This document shows positions 8,181 through 16,664 of a stretch of DNA of 64,000 bases, piece after piece. The notes beneath the pieces were generated by a model, which was not told the DNA's origin, did not search any database, and worked only from the letters and a program-made list of their open reading frames with translations. The position numbers and the translations under genes are program-made. The stretch covers positions 6,412,038 to 6,476,037 of the forward strand of contig NZ_FNRV01000001.1 of assembly GCF_900105115.1 (NCBI RefSeq). Reading direction: 5' to 3'. Origin of the DNA: Pseudomonas mohnii (GTDB taxonomy: Bacteria; Pseudomonadota; Gammaproteobacteria; Pseudomonadales; Pseudomonadaceae). Position 1 is the stretch's first letter. Each line of letters starts with the position of its first letter.

Positions 8181-9653
8181 CATGATCAAGCGATGAACTA
8201 TGTCTATCAACAAGTGTTGCAGCGCCTGCTGGGTTTTTTTTCCCGTGCCGAACGAACTGCGTTGCAGTTGTTGATCCAGCGCCTGGCAGTGGCGGCTGGC
8301 GGTATGGATCAAATAGCGGACTTCAAGGTGCTGGCGATCCAGTCCGGCTCCCGTGACAGTTGCTACACCCTGGCGATGCTGCGCGCCGCGCAATTGACGA
8401 TCGCCACCCGGTCCCCGGCGACATTCCAGCTGCGAGTGGCCACCTTGCGCTTGAACAGCACCAGCACGACGGCGCTGGAAAACATTCATCGGACGTGCAG
8501 CGCGTTGTTCGTCTTTGACGATCCACGGGTCGAAGTGCTGATGGTCGATAACAGGGAAGTCCTGCCGTTCGATCACGTGGCACCGACGTCCAGGGCCGGG
8601 CGCGAGTCCCATCGAATGAACCAGTTGATGATTGGCCATCGTCGTGTATGGGATCAGCCGCTTGATCTATGGGATGACGGCTATCTGGCCACCGGCGAGT
8701 TCTATGGGCAAATTGCCCGCTGGAACCATGGCGTCGATGCTTTGGTCAGCGGCGACGCGCTTCGCCAACAGAAGCAATTTATCGAAGGGTTGAGACGTGC
8801 CATCGCGAAAGCCGGACTTGAGCCATTGAGCCATGTCCAGCCGGGTTACGACGGCCTGTTCGCTTTGCTGGACGAATTGGGAGGCGACTGCTTCCGCGCG
8901 TTATATGGCGAGCACGGCCAGGCACCCTGGCGTCCGGCCGATCAGTTTGAAACCTGTCGGCGTACCGCGTTCATCAATATTCACGACATTCTGGTCAACA
9001 ATCTGGAAGACCGTTGGCCATTGTTGACCGAGTTTCTCGGTTTCCAGGCGGACGAGTTGTCGACTCAGCTCAGCGACAATGAATACGTGAGTCTTGATGT
9101 TCTGGCGCACGTTCGAGGGCTGCAAGCCTGCTTCGTGCAGGGGCAAACCTATGAGGAGGGCGTCGCCCGATACCTGCAGCGCACCTTGGTGATGATGCGC
9201 CGCAAACAACTGCCGGAGCGCCTGTGCGAGCAGGCGGTGGAAGCCTTCGGCAACCCGGCGACACTGGCTGAGCAACGCGCACGTACGGCGGCCGAGATCC
9301 AGCGCAATCTTGGCTTGAGCGAGGCACAACTGCTGTGTCTGCTGTTTGCGCCTTTCGTCGACAGTGGCGCAAACCTTGAGCGCTTCCTGCGTCAGTGCCA
9401 CCCCGGCATGCTCGTGGCCATGCCCGACCTGCACCGGGCCATGCAGGGGCAACCGGTCGCCGAGCAGGTCATGCAATGGATGGTTGATGTCAGCGGCTTG
9501 CCGGTCAGCCTGATCGGCAAGCTGTACCACATGAGATCGGTATCCGCCCATGAGGGCTGGGCGGGCGAGTCGGCAGGTGCCGACACGCCGTCGCACATTG
9601 AGGGCAGCGAAAACGCCGACCCCGTGACGAGTGAACGGTCGGCGGGTCGGTGA
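8169..9653 (+). CDS. Hypothetical protein (494 aa), partner of downstream MocR regulator
   Basis: I do not recognise a family. The product is soluble, with no signal peptide or clear membrane helix. Alpha-helix-rich segments are visible (residues 10-70, 195-235 and 330-400), and a central part from about 280 to 335 (ETCRRTAFINIHDILVNNLEDRW onward) looks well ordered. The C-terminal 30 residues are low-complexity and probably flexible. The ATG at 8169 has a weak AGGT 8 bases ahead. The MocR-type regulator starts 37 bp downstream, suggesting co-transcription. The product could be an enzyme or effector under that regulator; nothing in the sequence fixes its role. Confidence 0.7.
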   Translation: MTSIHDQAMNYVYQQVLQRLLGFFSRAERTALQLLIQRLAVAAGGMDQIADFKVLAIQSGSRDSCYTLAMLRAAQLTIATRSPATFQLRVATLRLNSTSTTALENIHRTCSALFVFDDPRVEVLMVDNREVLPFDHVAPTSRAGRESHRMNQLMIGHRRVWDQPLDLWDDGYLATGEFYGQIARWNHGVDALVSGDALRQQKQFIEGLRRAIAKAGLEPLSHVQPGYDGLFALLDELGGDCFRALYGEHGQAPWRPADQFETCRRTAFINIHDILVNNLEDRWPLLTEFLGFQADELSTQLSDNEYVSLDVLAHVRGLQACFVQGQTYEEGVARYLQRTLVMMRRKQLPERLCEQAVEAFGNPATLAEQRARTAAEIQRNLGLSEAQLLCLLFAPFVDSGANLERFLRQCHPGMLVAMPDLHRAMQGQPVAEQVMQWMVDVSGLPVSLIGKLYHMRSVSAHEGWAGESAGADTPSHIEGSENADPVTSERSAGR

Positions 9654-9690
9654 AAGTGAGCTTCAGACGCCTCATCATCGGCCATCTCCC

Positions 9691-11091
9691 ATGAAAGGGC
9701 CGCGGGAAACGGATTTTGCTTATCAGGCGGTGTACCGCTATCTGACCAGCCTGATCAGCGAGCATGCTACTGATGCGCGCGTTCGCCTGCCATCGTTGCG
9801 TCAACTGGCCCAGCGCCTGAACGTATCGATCTCGACCATTCAATACGCCTACTCGCTGCTGGAGAAGGAAGGGCGCGTCTACTCGTTGGCCAAATCCGGT
9901 TATTACGCAATGCCGGTGCCTTCCATCAGCACGCTCTACAGTGGCGACGACCTGCTGGAAATGGTCTACAGCAATGCGCGACGCCCTGGCACGCTGAACC
10001 TGAGCGCCGACGAGCCCGCATCGCTACAGTCACTCGACAGCCCGTTGTTGCTGTTGGAAAGAGAGCTGCTGCGCCAATATCCACGCCAGCCGCAACCGTC
10101 GTCACAACCCTGTGGCGAACTGGAATTGCGCACCGCCCTGGCCGCGCGCTACACCTCATCGCCGGTGCGGTGCTGGCACGCCGATGATGTTTACATCGGC
10201 GCCGATCTTCGGGGCGTGCTGGAAATCCTGATCACCGTGTTGTGCCTCAGGGACGCCACGGTAGTGGTCGAGTCGCCGTGCGACTGGGCGCTGTTGCGCT
10301 TGCTTCAGGAGGCGTGCGTGCGGGTGATCGAATGGCCGGTGCTGGCTGACGGCGAGCTGGATATCCAGCGTCTGAAGGACCTGCTCGAAACCGAATCGGT
10401 GCGGTTGGTCATGGTGTCCTCCGGCCTGAACATGCCCCGAGGCAGCCGGGCCCCGGATCACAACCGCCAAGCCGTCGCGCAACTGCTGGAGCGGTATGAC
10501 TGCCAGGTTCTGGAAAACGATTGTTACGGTGAACTGGGTTTCGAACCGGAGGGCGTGCGCTTTCGCGACCTGTTGCCTGTCGAGCGATTGATCGTGTTTT
10601 CCACCTTCGAAAAAATCATCGGCCCCGAAGCGCCCTACGGTTATCTGCTTTCACGCCATCTGAGAGACGAGTTGCAGCGGCATTTTCTGTTGCGCACCTT
10701 CCGTCTTTCGCCGATCCGCCAGAAAGCCATTGCCCGTCTGTACGGCAATGGACGCGTGGATCAGCATCTACAGGTACTGCGACGGCGGCTCAAGGACAGC
10801 AAGACGCAGATGACCCAGCTGCTGCAGGAGCGGATGGGCGATGCGTTGCAGTTCGTCGAGCCGCACGGTGGTGCAACCATCTGGGTGAACTCGTCGCGCC
10901 GGGTCGATGTGCGCCGGGTTTTTCAACGCCTGCTCAAGCACCAAGTGGTGATTGCGCCAGGAGAGCTGTTCAGCCTCCAGGGGCTGCACGCACAACATCT
11001 GCGTTTGAGCCACACCTTTGGTGGCGAACAGGACCTGGCGGAAGCGCTGGGCTTGCTGGGGGACGCTTTGCGCCTGGAAGCGATCGAGTGA
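9691..11091 (+). CDS. MocR/GntR-family regulator with aminotransferase-like PLP domain
   Basis: The protein is 466 aa. The N-terminal GntR winged helix (residues about 12-75) includes YQAVYRYLTSLISEH and RLPSLRQLAQRLNVSISTIQYAYSLLEKEG. A fold-type I aminotransferase domain follows (about 105-460), with the pyridoxal-phosphate Lys probably in STFEKIIGPEAPYGYLLS. Members usually regulate vitamin B6, GABA, taurine or amino-acid genes, often their immediate neighbours. An in-frame GTG at 9631 overlaps the preceding gene; the ATG at 9691 is preferred because it directly precedes the winged-helix domain, though no strong Shine-Dalgarno is visible for either. It probably shares a transcript with the 494-aa protein upstream. 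Confidence 0.85.
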   Translation: MKGPRETDFAYQAVYRYLTSLISEHATDARVRLPSLRQLAQRLNVSISTIQYAYSLLEKEGRVYSLAKSGYYAMPVPSISTLYSGDDLLEMVYSNARRPGTLNLSADEPASLQSLDSPLLLLERELLRQYPRQPQPSSQPCGELELRTALAARYTSSPVRCWHADDVYIGADLRGVLEILITVLCLRDATVVVESPCDWALLRLLQEACVRVIEWPVLADGELDIQRLKDLLETESVRLVMVSSGLNMPRGSRAPDHNRQAVAQLLERYDCQVLENDCYGELGFEPEGVRFRDLLPVERLIVFSTFEKIIGPEAPYGYLLSRHLRDELQRHFLLRTFRLSPIRQKAIARLYGNGRVDQHLQVLRRRLKDSKTQMTQLLQERMGDALQFVEPHGGATIWVNSSRRVDVRRVFQRLLKHQVVIAPGELFSLQGLHAQHLRLSHTFGGEQDLAEALGLLGDALRLEAIE

Positions 11092-11202
11092 GCAGGGCGG
11101 CAAAACATCAGCCACACTGATGGATCGATCCCATCGCACTATGGTCAAACTGCCAGTAAACTGCGCTCCTATCCCTGAACCACTCTATTCCAGAGGTTTT
11201 GC

Positions 11203-12849
11203 ATGACACTCAGTCCTTTTGCGGGTAAACCGGCACCGGCAGAACTGTTGGTCGACATCCCGCGACTGGTAACGGCTTATTACACGGGCCAGCCTGACGC
11301 CTCGATCTCCACCCAGCGCGTCGCCTTCGGCACGTCCGGGCACCGGGGCAGCTCGTTCGACCTGAGTTTCAACGAATGGCACGTCCTGGCGATCAGCCAG
11401 GCGATCTGCCTGTATCGCGAAGCCCAAGGCATCGATGGCCCGCTGTTTGTCGGCATCGACACCCACGCGCTCTCCACCCCGGCCGGTGCCAGCGCCCTTG
11501 AAGTGCTCGCCGCCAATGGCGTGACGGTAATGATCGCCGAAGGCGACGAATACACGCCGACCCCGGCGATTTCCCACGCGATTCTCTGCTACAACCGCGG
11601 ACGCACTTCGGGGCTTGCCGACGGTATCGTCATCACGCCGTCCCACAACCCACCGCAAAGCGGTGGCTACAAATACAACCCGACCAATGGTGGCCCGGCC
11701 GATACGCACATCACCAAGTGGATCGAAGCCAAGGCCAACGAGCTGCTGGCCAACAAGCTGGCCGGCGTCAAGCGCATCAGTTACGAACAGGCACTGAAGG
11801 CCAGCACCACCCATCGTCATGACTACCTCAATACCTATGTCGCCGATCTGATCAACGTGATCGACTTCGATGCCATCCGCGACGCCAAGCTGCGTCTGGG
11901 TGTCGATCCGCTGGGTGGAGCAGGGGTGCGCTACTGGTCGGCGATTGCCGAACACTACCGTCTGGACCTGGAGGTGGTGAACAAACAGGTCGATTCGACC
12001 TTCCGCTTCATGACCGTCGACTGGGATGGTCAGATTCGCATGGACCCATCGTCCAGCTACGCGATGCAGGGCCTGATCGGCCTCAAAGAACGTTTCGATG
12101 TGGCCTTCGCGTGCGATCCGGATCACGACCGCCATGGCATCGTCACGCCGTCCGGCGGCCTGCTGGCGCCGAACAATTACCTCGCGGTCTCGATCGACTA
12201 CCTGTTCCAGAACCGCCCGCTATGGCGTGCCGATGCCGCCGTGGGTAAAACCGTGGTCAGCAGTGGCTTGATCGATCGCGTGGCCAAGCGCCTGGGCCGT
12301 CGCCTGTACGAAGTGCCGGTTGGTTTCAAATGGTTTGCCGATGGTCTGTTCGACGGTTCTCTGGGCTTTGGCGGCGAAGAAAGCGCCGGTGCCTCGTTCC
12401 TGCGCAAGGACGGTGGCGTCTGGAGCACCGACAAGGATGGCCTGATCCCGGCCCTGTTGGCGGCAGAAATGACTGCTCGCACGGGTCGCGATCCAAGCCA
12501 GGCCTACCGTGCCTTGACCGATGAACTGGGCGAACCGTTCTCGGTGCGGGTCGATGCCAAGGCCAACCCGGAACAGAAAGCCCTGTTGAGCAAGCTGTCT
12601 CCGGCGCAGGTGACTTCCACCGAACTGGCGGGCGAGGTGATCCAGAGCATCCTCAGCCACGCTCCGGGGAACGACCAGGCCATCGGCGGCCTGAAGGTCA
12701 TGACCGAGAACGGCTGGTTCGCGGCGCGTCCGTCGGGCACGGAAGACATCTACAAGATCTACGCGGAAAGCTTTGTCAGCGACGAACACCTCAAGCAATT
12801 GGTGGCCGAAGCTCAAACGTTGGTGGATGGCGCCATCTCCGCCAAGTGA
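11203..12849 (+). CDS. pgm: Phosphoglucomutase (alpha-D-glucose phosphate-specific)
   Basis: This cytoplasmic enzyme interconverts glucose 1-phosphate and glucose 6-phosphate, feeding glycogen/trehalose and UDP-glucose synthesis. The 548-aa length fits bacterial Pgm. The four phosphohexomutase domains show [11 protein letters not shown] at the N-terminus, the phospho-serine loop ITPSHNPPQ (catalytic Ser about 147), the metal-binding DPDHDRHG and the sugar-binding GGEESAG, with [14 protein letters not shown] contacting phosphate in domain 4. All key residues are present. It stands alone and ends before a bidirectional terminator. Confidence 0.96.
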   Translation: MTLSPFAGKPAPAELLVDIPRLVTAYYTGQPDASISTQRVAFGTSGHRGSSFDLSFNEWHVLAISQAICLYREAQGIDGPLFVGIDTHALSTPAGASALEVLAANGVTVMIAEGDEYTPTPAISHAILCYNRGRTSGLADGIVITPSHNPPQSGGYKYNPTNGGPADTHITKWIEAKANELLANKLAGVKRISYEQALKASTTHRHDYLNTYVADLINVIDFDAIRDAKLRLGVDPLGGAGVRYWSAIAEHYRLDLEVVNKQVDSTFRFMTVDWDGQIRMDPSSSYAMQGLIGLKERFDVAFACDPDHDRHGIVTPSGGLLAPNNYLAVSIDYLFQNRPLWRADAAVGKTVVSSGLIDRVAKRLGRRLYEVPVGFKWFADGLFDGSLGFGGEESAGASFLRKDGGVWSTDKDGLIPALLAAEMTARTGRDPSQAYRALTDELGEPFSVRVDAKANPEQKALLSKLSPAQVTSTELAGEVIQSILSHAPGNDQAIGGLKVMTENGWFAARPSGTEDIYKIYAESFVSDEHLKQLVAEAQTLVDGAISAK

Positions 12850-12907
12850 TTGAGGGACCTGTGGTGAGGGGGAAAGCCCCCTCACCACAAATGGACAGGC
12901 AGAAAAT

Positions 12908-12943
12908 AAAAAAGGGGCAACCATCACGGTCGCCCCTTTTTTT
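12908..12943. terminator. Bidirectional rho-independent terminator between pgm and pirin gene
   Basis: The stem GGGGC-a-ACC / GGT-c-GCCCC with a 5-base loop is flanked by an A-tract on the left and a T-tract on the right, so it can end transcription from pgm (plus) and from the pirin gene (minus). Confidence 0.88.
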
Positions 12944-12960
12944 GCCCGGCGTTTATTGGA

Positions 12961-13656
12961 TCAAGCCAGATCCACCAACACGATTTCGCTGTCCTCGATG
13001 GCCGTTACCCGCAATACGGATTCTTGCGCGACCGCAACACCATCTCGAGCTTGTGCGCGCAAGCCATTGATTTCAATGATGCCCGTTGCTGGCACCAGGT
13101 AGGCGCGACGACCGTTCTCCAGGTGATATTCAGCGGTTTCGCCGGCCTTGAGGTTGGCCGCCACCAGCCGTGCATCGGCACGGATGCGCAAGCTTTGATC
13201 GTCGCCAACCTTGCCGCTGGCCAGGGTCACGAAACCTTCACGCTGGCCTTTAGGGAACGGCTTGGCGCCCCAGGACGGCGCCAGGCCGGATTCGTTGGGA
13301 ATGATCCAGATCTGGAAGATCTTGGTGGGCGTCGCTTCCAGGTTGTACTCGCTGTGGGCAATCCCGGTGCCAGCGCTCATGACCTGTACGTCACCGGCTT
13401 CAGTGCGACCTTTGTTTCCAAGGTTATCCTGGTGGCTAATGGCCCCTTCACGGACATAGGTGATGATTTCCATGTCGCGATGTGGATGTTGCGGGAAACC
13501 GGTGCCAGGGGCGATTACGTCGTCGTTCCAGACCCTCAGGTTGCCCCAGTTCATGCGTTTGGGGTCATGGTACTCGGCGAACGAAAAATGGTGATGGGCA
13601 TCCAACCAGCCGTGGTGAGCGCCACCGAGCGAGTTAAAAGGTCTGAGTTCAAGCAT
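12961..13656 (-). CDS. Pirin family protein (bicupin; possible quercetin 2,3-dioxygenase)
   Basis: The protein is 231 aa, close to E. coli YhhW. The N-terminal cupin holds the metal ligands of the pirin motif (FPQHPHRDMEIITYV and GTGIAHSEYN), including His residues around 57-61 and about 101. The C-terminal cupin is degenerate, as is usual. Bacterial pirins of this type can open the ring of quercetin in vitro; the physiological role is unclear. An AGGAG Shine-Dalgarno precedes the ATG at 13656. It is a monocistronic gene convergent with pgm. Confidence 0.9.
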   Translation of the reverse strand: MLELRPFNSLGGAHHGWLDAHHHFSFAEYHDPKRMNWGNLRVWNDDVIAPGTGFPQHPHRDMEIITYVREGAISHQDNLGNKGRTEAGDVQVMSAGTGIAHSEYNLEATPTKIFQIWIIPNESGLAPSWGAKPFPKGQREGFVTLASGKVGDDQSLRIRADARLVAANLKAGETAEYHLENGRRAYLVPATGIIEINGLRAQARDGVAVAQESVLRVTAIEDSEIVLVDLA

Positions 13657-13934
13657 GATCGTCTCCTGAAAGGTTCGTCATGGGGCGGCAGGCCTGGGCC
13701 ATGAAGCGAGACCGGTGGTTGATGACGGGCATCATCCATCAGGCAAGCATCGATAAAAAGCGTAAAAAATGCCGCATAACAATCGAAATGGCTGATAAGT
13801 TCGACCCTCAAAACATTCTCATCTCACCTTCAGTTCATCGCATAAGCTAATGAGTCATAAGCAATTCACTAGAACTCGACGGCAAATGCAGACACCATAG
13901 CCCTCAACAGCCTCACACCCTGGAGTCCGTCCGC

Positions 13935-16409
13935 GTGCCGCAACACACCCCCGATCTTCCGCCTGAACTACGTCCTCTGGCCGAGATGCCGCTGCTCAAG
14001 CGCCTGGCCGCCCGATTCTTTGGTCACGGCTTGACGCGGTTGCGCGCGCAACACCGAGCATCCTGGCTGCACGGTCAGGCTGACGGCTTCCGCAGCGGGC
14101 ACATGGCGGGAGTGGATTACGGCTATAAGGAAGGCAAGCTCGAAGGCTTGGAAGAGGGGCGACAGGTCCTGCTGATTCGCGACTCGCGCTCGACCGAACA
14201 TCGTCCCCCCACTATCGACGATCACTTGTTCGACGATTGGCGTTTGCCGCTGAACGCCGAGGTGAAGAAGCGCATGAAGGCCGATGTCGCGCGACTGCTT
14301 GCGCCTCATGCCCAGCCCAGCGCGGCCCAGTGGAAAATGATCTTCAGCGACACACCGACCACTTCGGTGATCGCCGGCGCGGGCGCGGGCAAGTCGACGA
14401 CTCTGGTGCTGCGGATCGTGCTGCTGAGCCATTATCTGGGCTTCGAGCTGAGCTCGATGACCGTGGTGACCTTCACCCGAGAGTCACGCAAGGACTTCAT
14501 CAACAAGTTGATCGAACTGTTTGCTCTCTGGGGGCGTTCGCTCACCTTCAAGGACGCTCGCGATCTGGTACGGACCTTCCACTCGCGGATCCTGCCGATG
14601 GTCCGCAGTTTGCCAGGCTTCGAACGCCTGCAAGCCTTTGAGAACCTCAGTCATCGTGCACAAAACGGCGAGGAGGACGCTGACAGCAATCCATTTGACC
14701 TGCGCATCAATGACGCCCAGCGCCAGCAACTGAACGCCTGTTTTCATGCCTTGCATACGCGCGACGAGCGTTTTCGCGAATTGATCAAGCCGCTGTCGCG
14801 CCACGCCCTGCAGCTCAAGGAGCTGGAGCGTGATCACCCTGATGTGCAAAAACGCATGGCGGTGACCGAACTGGCTGCCAAGCGTGACGAAGAACTGTGC
14901 GACACGGTGGAAGACTTGTGGTTCAGGGCGCGCGCCTGGCCGATCAAAGGCATTGAGCCGAATCGCCAGACCTTCGAGATCAACGGCTCGACTTTCCATT
15001 GCCATGGCTACATTCCGTCCCTGGACGCCTGGGTGATGCTGGGCTTCGATCCTGGGGAAAACCCCCAGGTCAGCCGTCCGAACGCCAAATTGACGGTTCG
15101 TGCGGAATGGGCAGTAAAGCGCACACTGTTTCAAGCTTTCTGTCGTAAACCATTGATTTGGCTTGATAGTTACGAATCATCCAAACGTGTGTTGGCCTCG
15201 TTGGCCGGTGACGCCAGTGCCGGGCCGGGTTTTGATTACAAGGTCAAGGGTGAGCTTGCTTCCGCGCCGTTGCTGGACTGCTTTGTCGCCGCAGCCGGGT
15301 TTATCGAGAACCTCGGCCTGGATGTGCCGAACGCAGTCAGCCAGATGAGCTTTGCCAAGGACGACCCGGACCGGTTTTTCTTCGAGGCATTGAGTCTGTA
15401 CTGGCGTGCGCTGGAAGACCATTTGCTCGACCAGAAACCGCCGATCATGACCTACAACCGAATGTTTGCCTTGTTCAGCGAACATTCCCCGGAAAACCTG
15501 AAACTGCTCAGCGATGAGCTGCTGCGACCCTTGTCACATTTAATGATCGACGAATTTCAGGACGTATCGCCGCAAATTGTCTCCTGGATTCGCGCCAGCC
15601 TGGCCGAGATCCGCCGTCGTGGGCCGGCCATGCATGTGGGGCGCGGAGCGCAGCGCTCGTCCTTGCTCTGCGTGGGAGACGACTGGCAGTCGATCTACGG
15701 TTGGCGCGGTAGCTCACCGAGCTATTTCATGGAGTTCAACAAGGAATTCTCGTCGCCAGGCACCACCAGGGTCATGCTCAGCGACAACTATCGTAGTCAC
15801 CAACACATCATCGACGCCGCCGAACACATCGTTCGTGCCGCGCCAGCGATTCCGGGCAAAAAGGCCAAGGCCAGCGGCGAGCCCAAGGACTTGTGGCCCG
15901 TCCAGGTGCTTGATCGTGATGACCAGGCCATGGCGGCGTGTCTCATGGATCACTACCGCAAGGGCGATTCAATCTTGATGCTTTATCGAAAAAGTAGCGA
16001 TAAGTTATTGATAGAAAAGCATATTCAGTCTGTAGTTAATGTTGATTCTAGCTTGCCGTATGAAACTCGGCGCCTCAAGCAACTGACCTACCACAGCGCC
16101 AAGGGCTTGCAGGCTGATGCCGTATTCCTGCTCGGCGACTGTCAGCACCTGACCAGCTCACCGTACAAGAATCAGGTCTACCGCATGGCGGGCCTGGGCA
16201 AGGCCGGTGACAGCGAGCCCTATGACAACGCGCAGAAAGACGAAATCCTGCGGTTGGCATATGTCGGCATTACCCGGGCCGTCAGTCATTGTTACTGGTA
16301 CGTCGATGCCCAGGATACCCAAGCGGTGAATATGCCCAAGGCATCCGATCGCATCGGCAAGGGCAAGGCGTTTTTTGCCGATCATCGTTTGCCCAAGGCA
16401 TCGGCGTAG
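13935..16409 (+). CDS. UvrD/Rep-like superfamily 1 DNA helicase
   Basis: The 824-aa protein has an unusual N-terminal Gly/Tyr-rich region (residues 1-130, with GHMAGVDYGYKEGKLEGLEEG). The helicase motifs follow: Walker A GAGAGKST (148-155), motif Ia VTFTRES, Walker B IDEFQD (about 537-542), motif III GDDWQSIYGWRGS, motif IV SDNYRS, motif V TYHSAKGLQ and motif VI LAYVGITRA. The Walker A to Walker B spacing (about 385 residues) is roughly double that of UvrD, so a large insertion lies between them. It starts at GTG 13935 with TGGAG about 10 bases ahead. No nuclease partner is adjacent. Role in repair or defence cannot be decided. Confidence 0.88.
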   Translation: MPQHTPDLPPELRPLAEMPLLKRLAARFFGHGLTRLRAQHRASWLHGQADGFRSGHMAGVDYGYKEGKLEGLEEGRQVLLIRDSRSTEHRPPTIDDHLFDDWRLPLNAEVKKRMKADVARLLAPHAQPSAAQWKMIFSDTPTTSVIAGAGAGKSTTLVLRIVLLSHYLGFELSSMTVVTFTRESRKDFINKLIELFALWGRSLTFKDARDLVRTFHSRILPMVRSLPGFERLQAFENLSHRAQNGEEDADSNPFDLRINDAQRQQLNACFHALHTRDERFRELIKPLSRHALQLKELERDHPDVQKRMAVTELAAKRDEELCDTVEDLWFRARAWPIKGIEPNRQTFEINGSTFHCHGYIPSLDAWVMLGFDPGENPQVSRPNAKLTVRAEWAVKRTLFQAFCRKPLIWLDSYESSKRVLASLAGDASAGPGFDYKVKGELASAPLLDCFVAAAGFIENLGLDVPNAVSQMSFAKDDPDRFFFEALSLYWRALEDHLLDQKPPIMTYNRMFALFSEHSPENLKLLSDELLRPLSHLMIDEFQDVSPQIVSWIRASLAEIRRRGPAMHVGRGAQRSSLLCVGDDWQSIYGWRGSSPSYFMEFNKEFSSPGTTRVMLSDNYRSHQHIIDAAEHIVRAAPAIPGKKAKASGEPKDLWPVQVLDRDDQAMAACLMDHYRKGDSILMLYRKSSDKLLIEKHIQSVVNVDSSLPYETRRLKQLTYHSAKGLQADAVFLLGDCQHLTSSPYKNQVYRMAGLGKAGDSEPYDNAQKDEILRLAYVGITRAVSHCYWYVDAQDTQAVNMPKASDRIGKGKAFFADHRLPKASA

Positions 16410-16474
16410 ATTCCCGGATACCTCCAACTTCGCAATTCCCAAGGAACTGCCGAAGGCGCAAAATCTTAATTCAC

Positions 16475-16503
16475 CAAAACCACGGTAAACGTGGTTTTTT
16501 TCT
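16475..16503 (+). terminator. Rho-independent terminator after the UvrD-like helicase
   Basis: The hairpin AAACCACG-gtaaa-CGTGGTTT is followed by a T-tract, 65 bp after the stop codon. It isolates the helicase gene from the T6SS island. Confidence 0.88.
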
Positions 16504-16664
16504 AAACGGAGATTTTTGTATAGGAAGCTTCCTTCCGACTTTAAGGATGCTTCCTACATTCATCTGTTTTTTGCCTTGCTAGTGTGCCCGCCAGTTTTCG
16601 CGAGCACGAACCAGGGACGGTTTGGACATCGCGCTCTTTTCCTCCTTTGCTTAAGGATAAGCGT

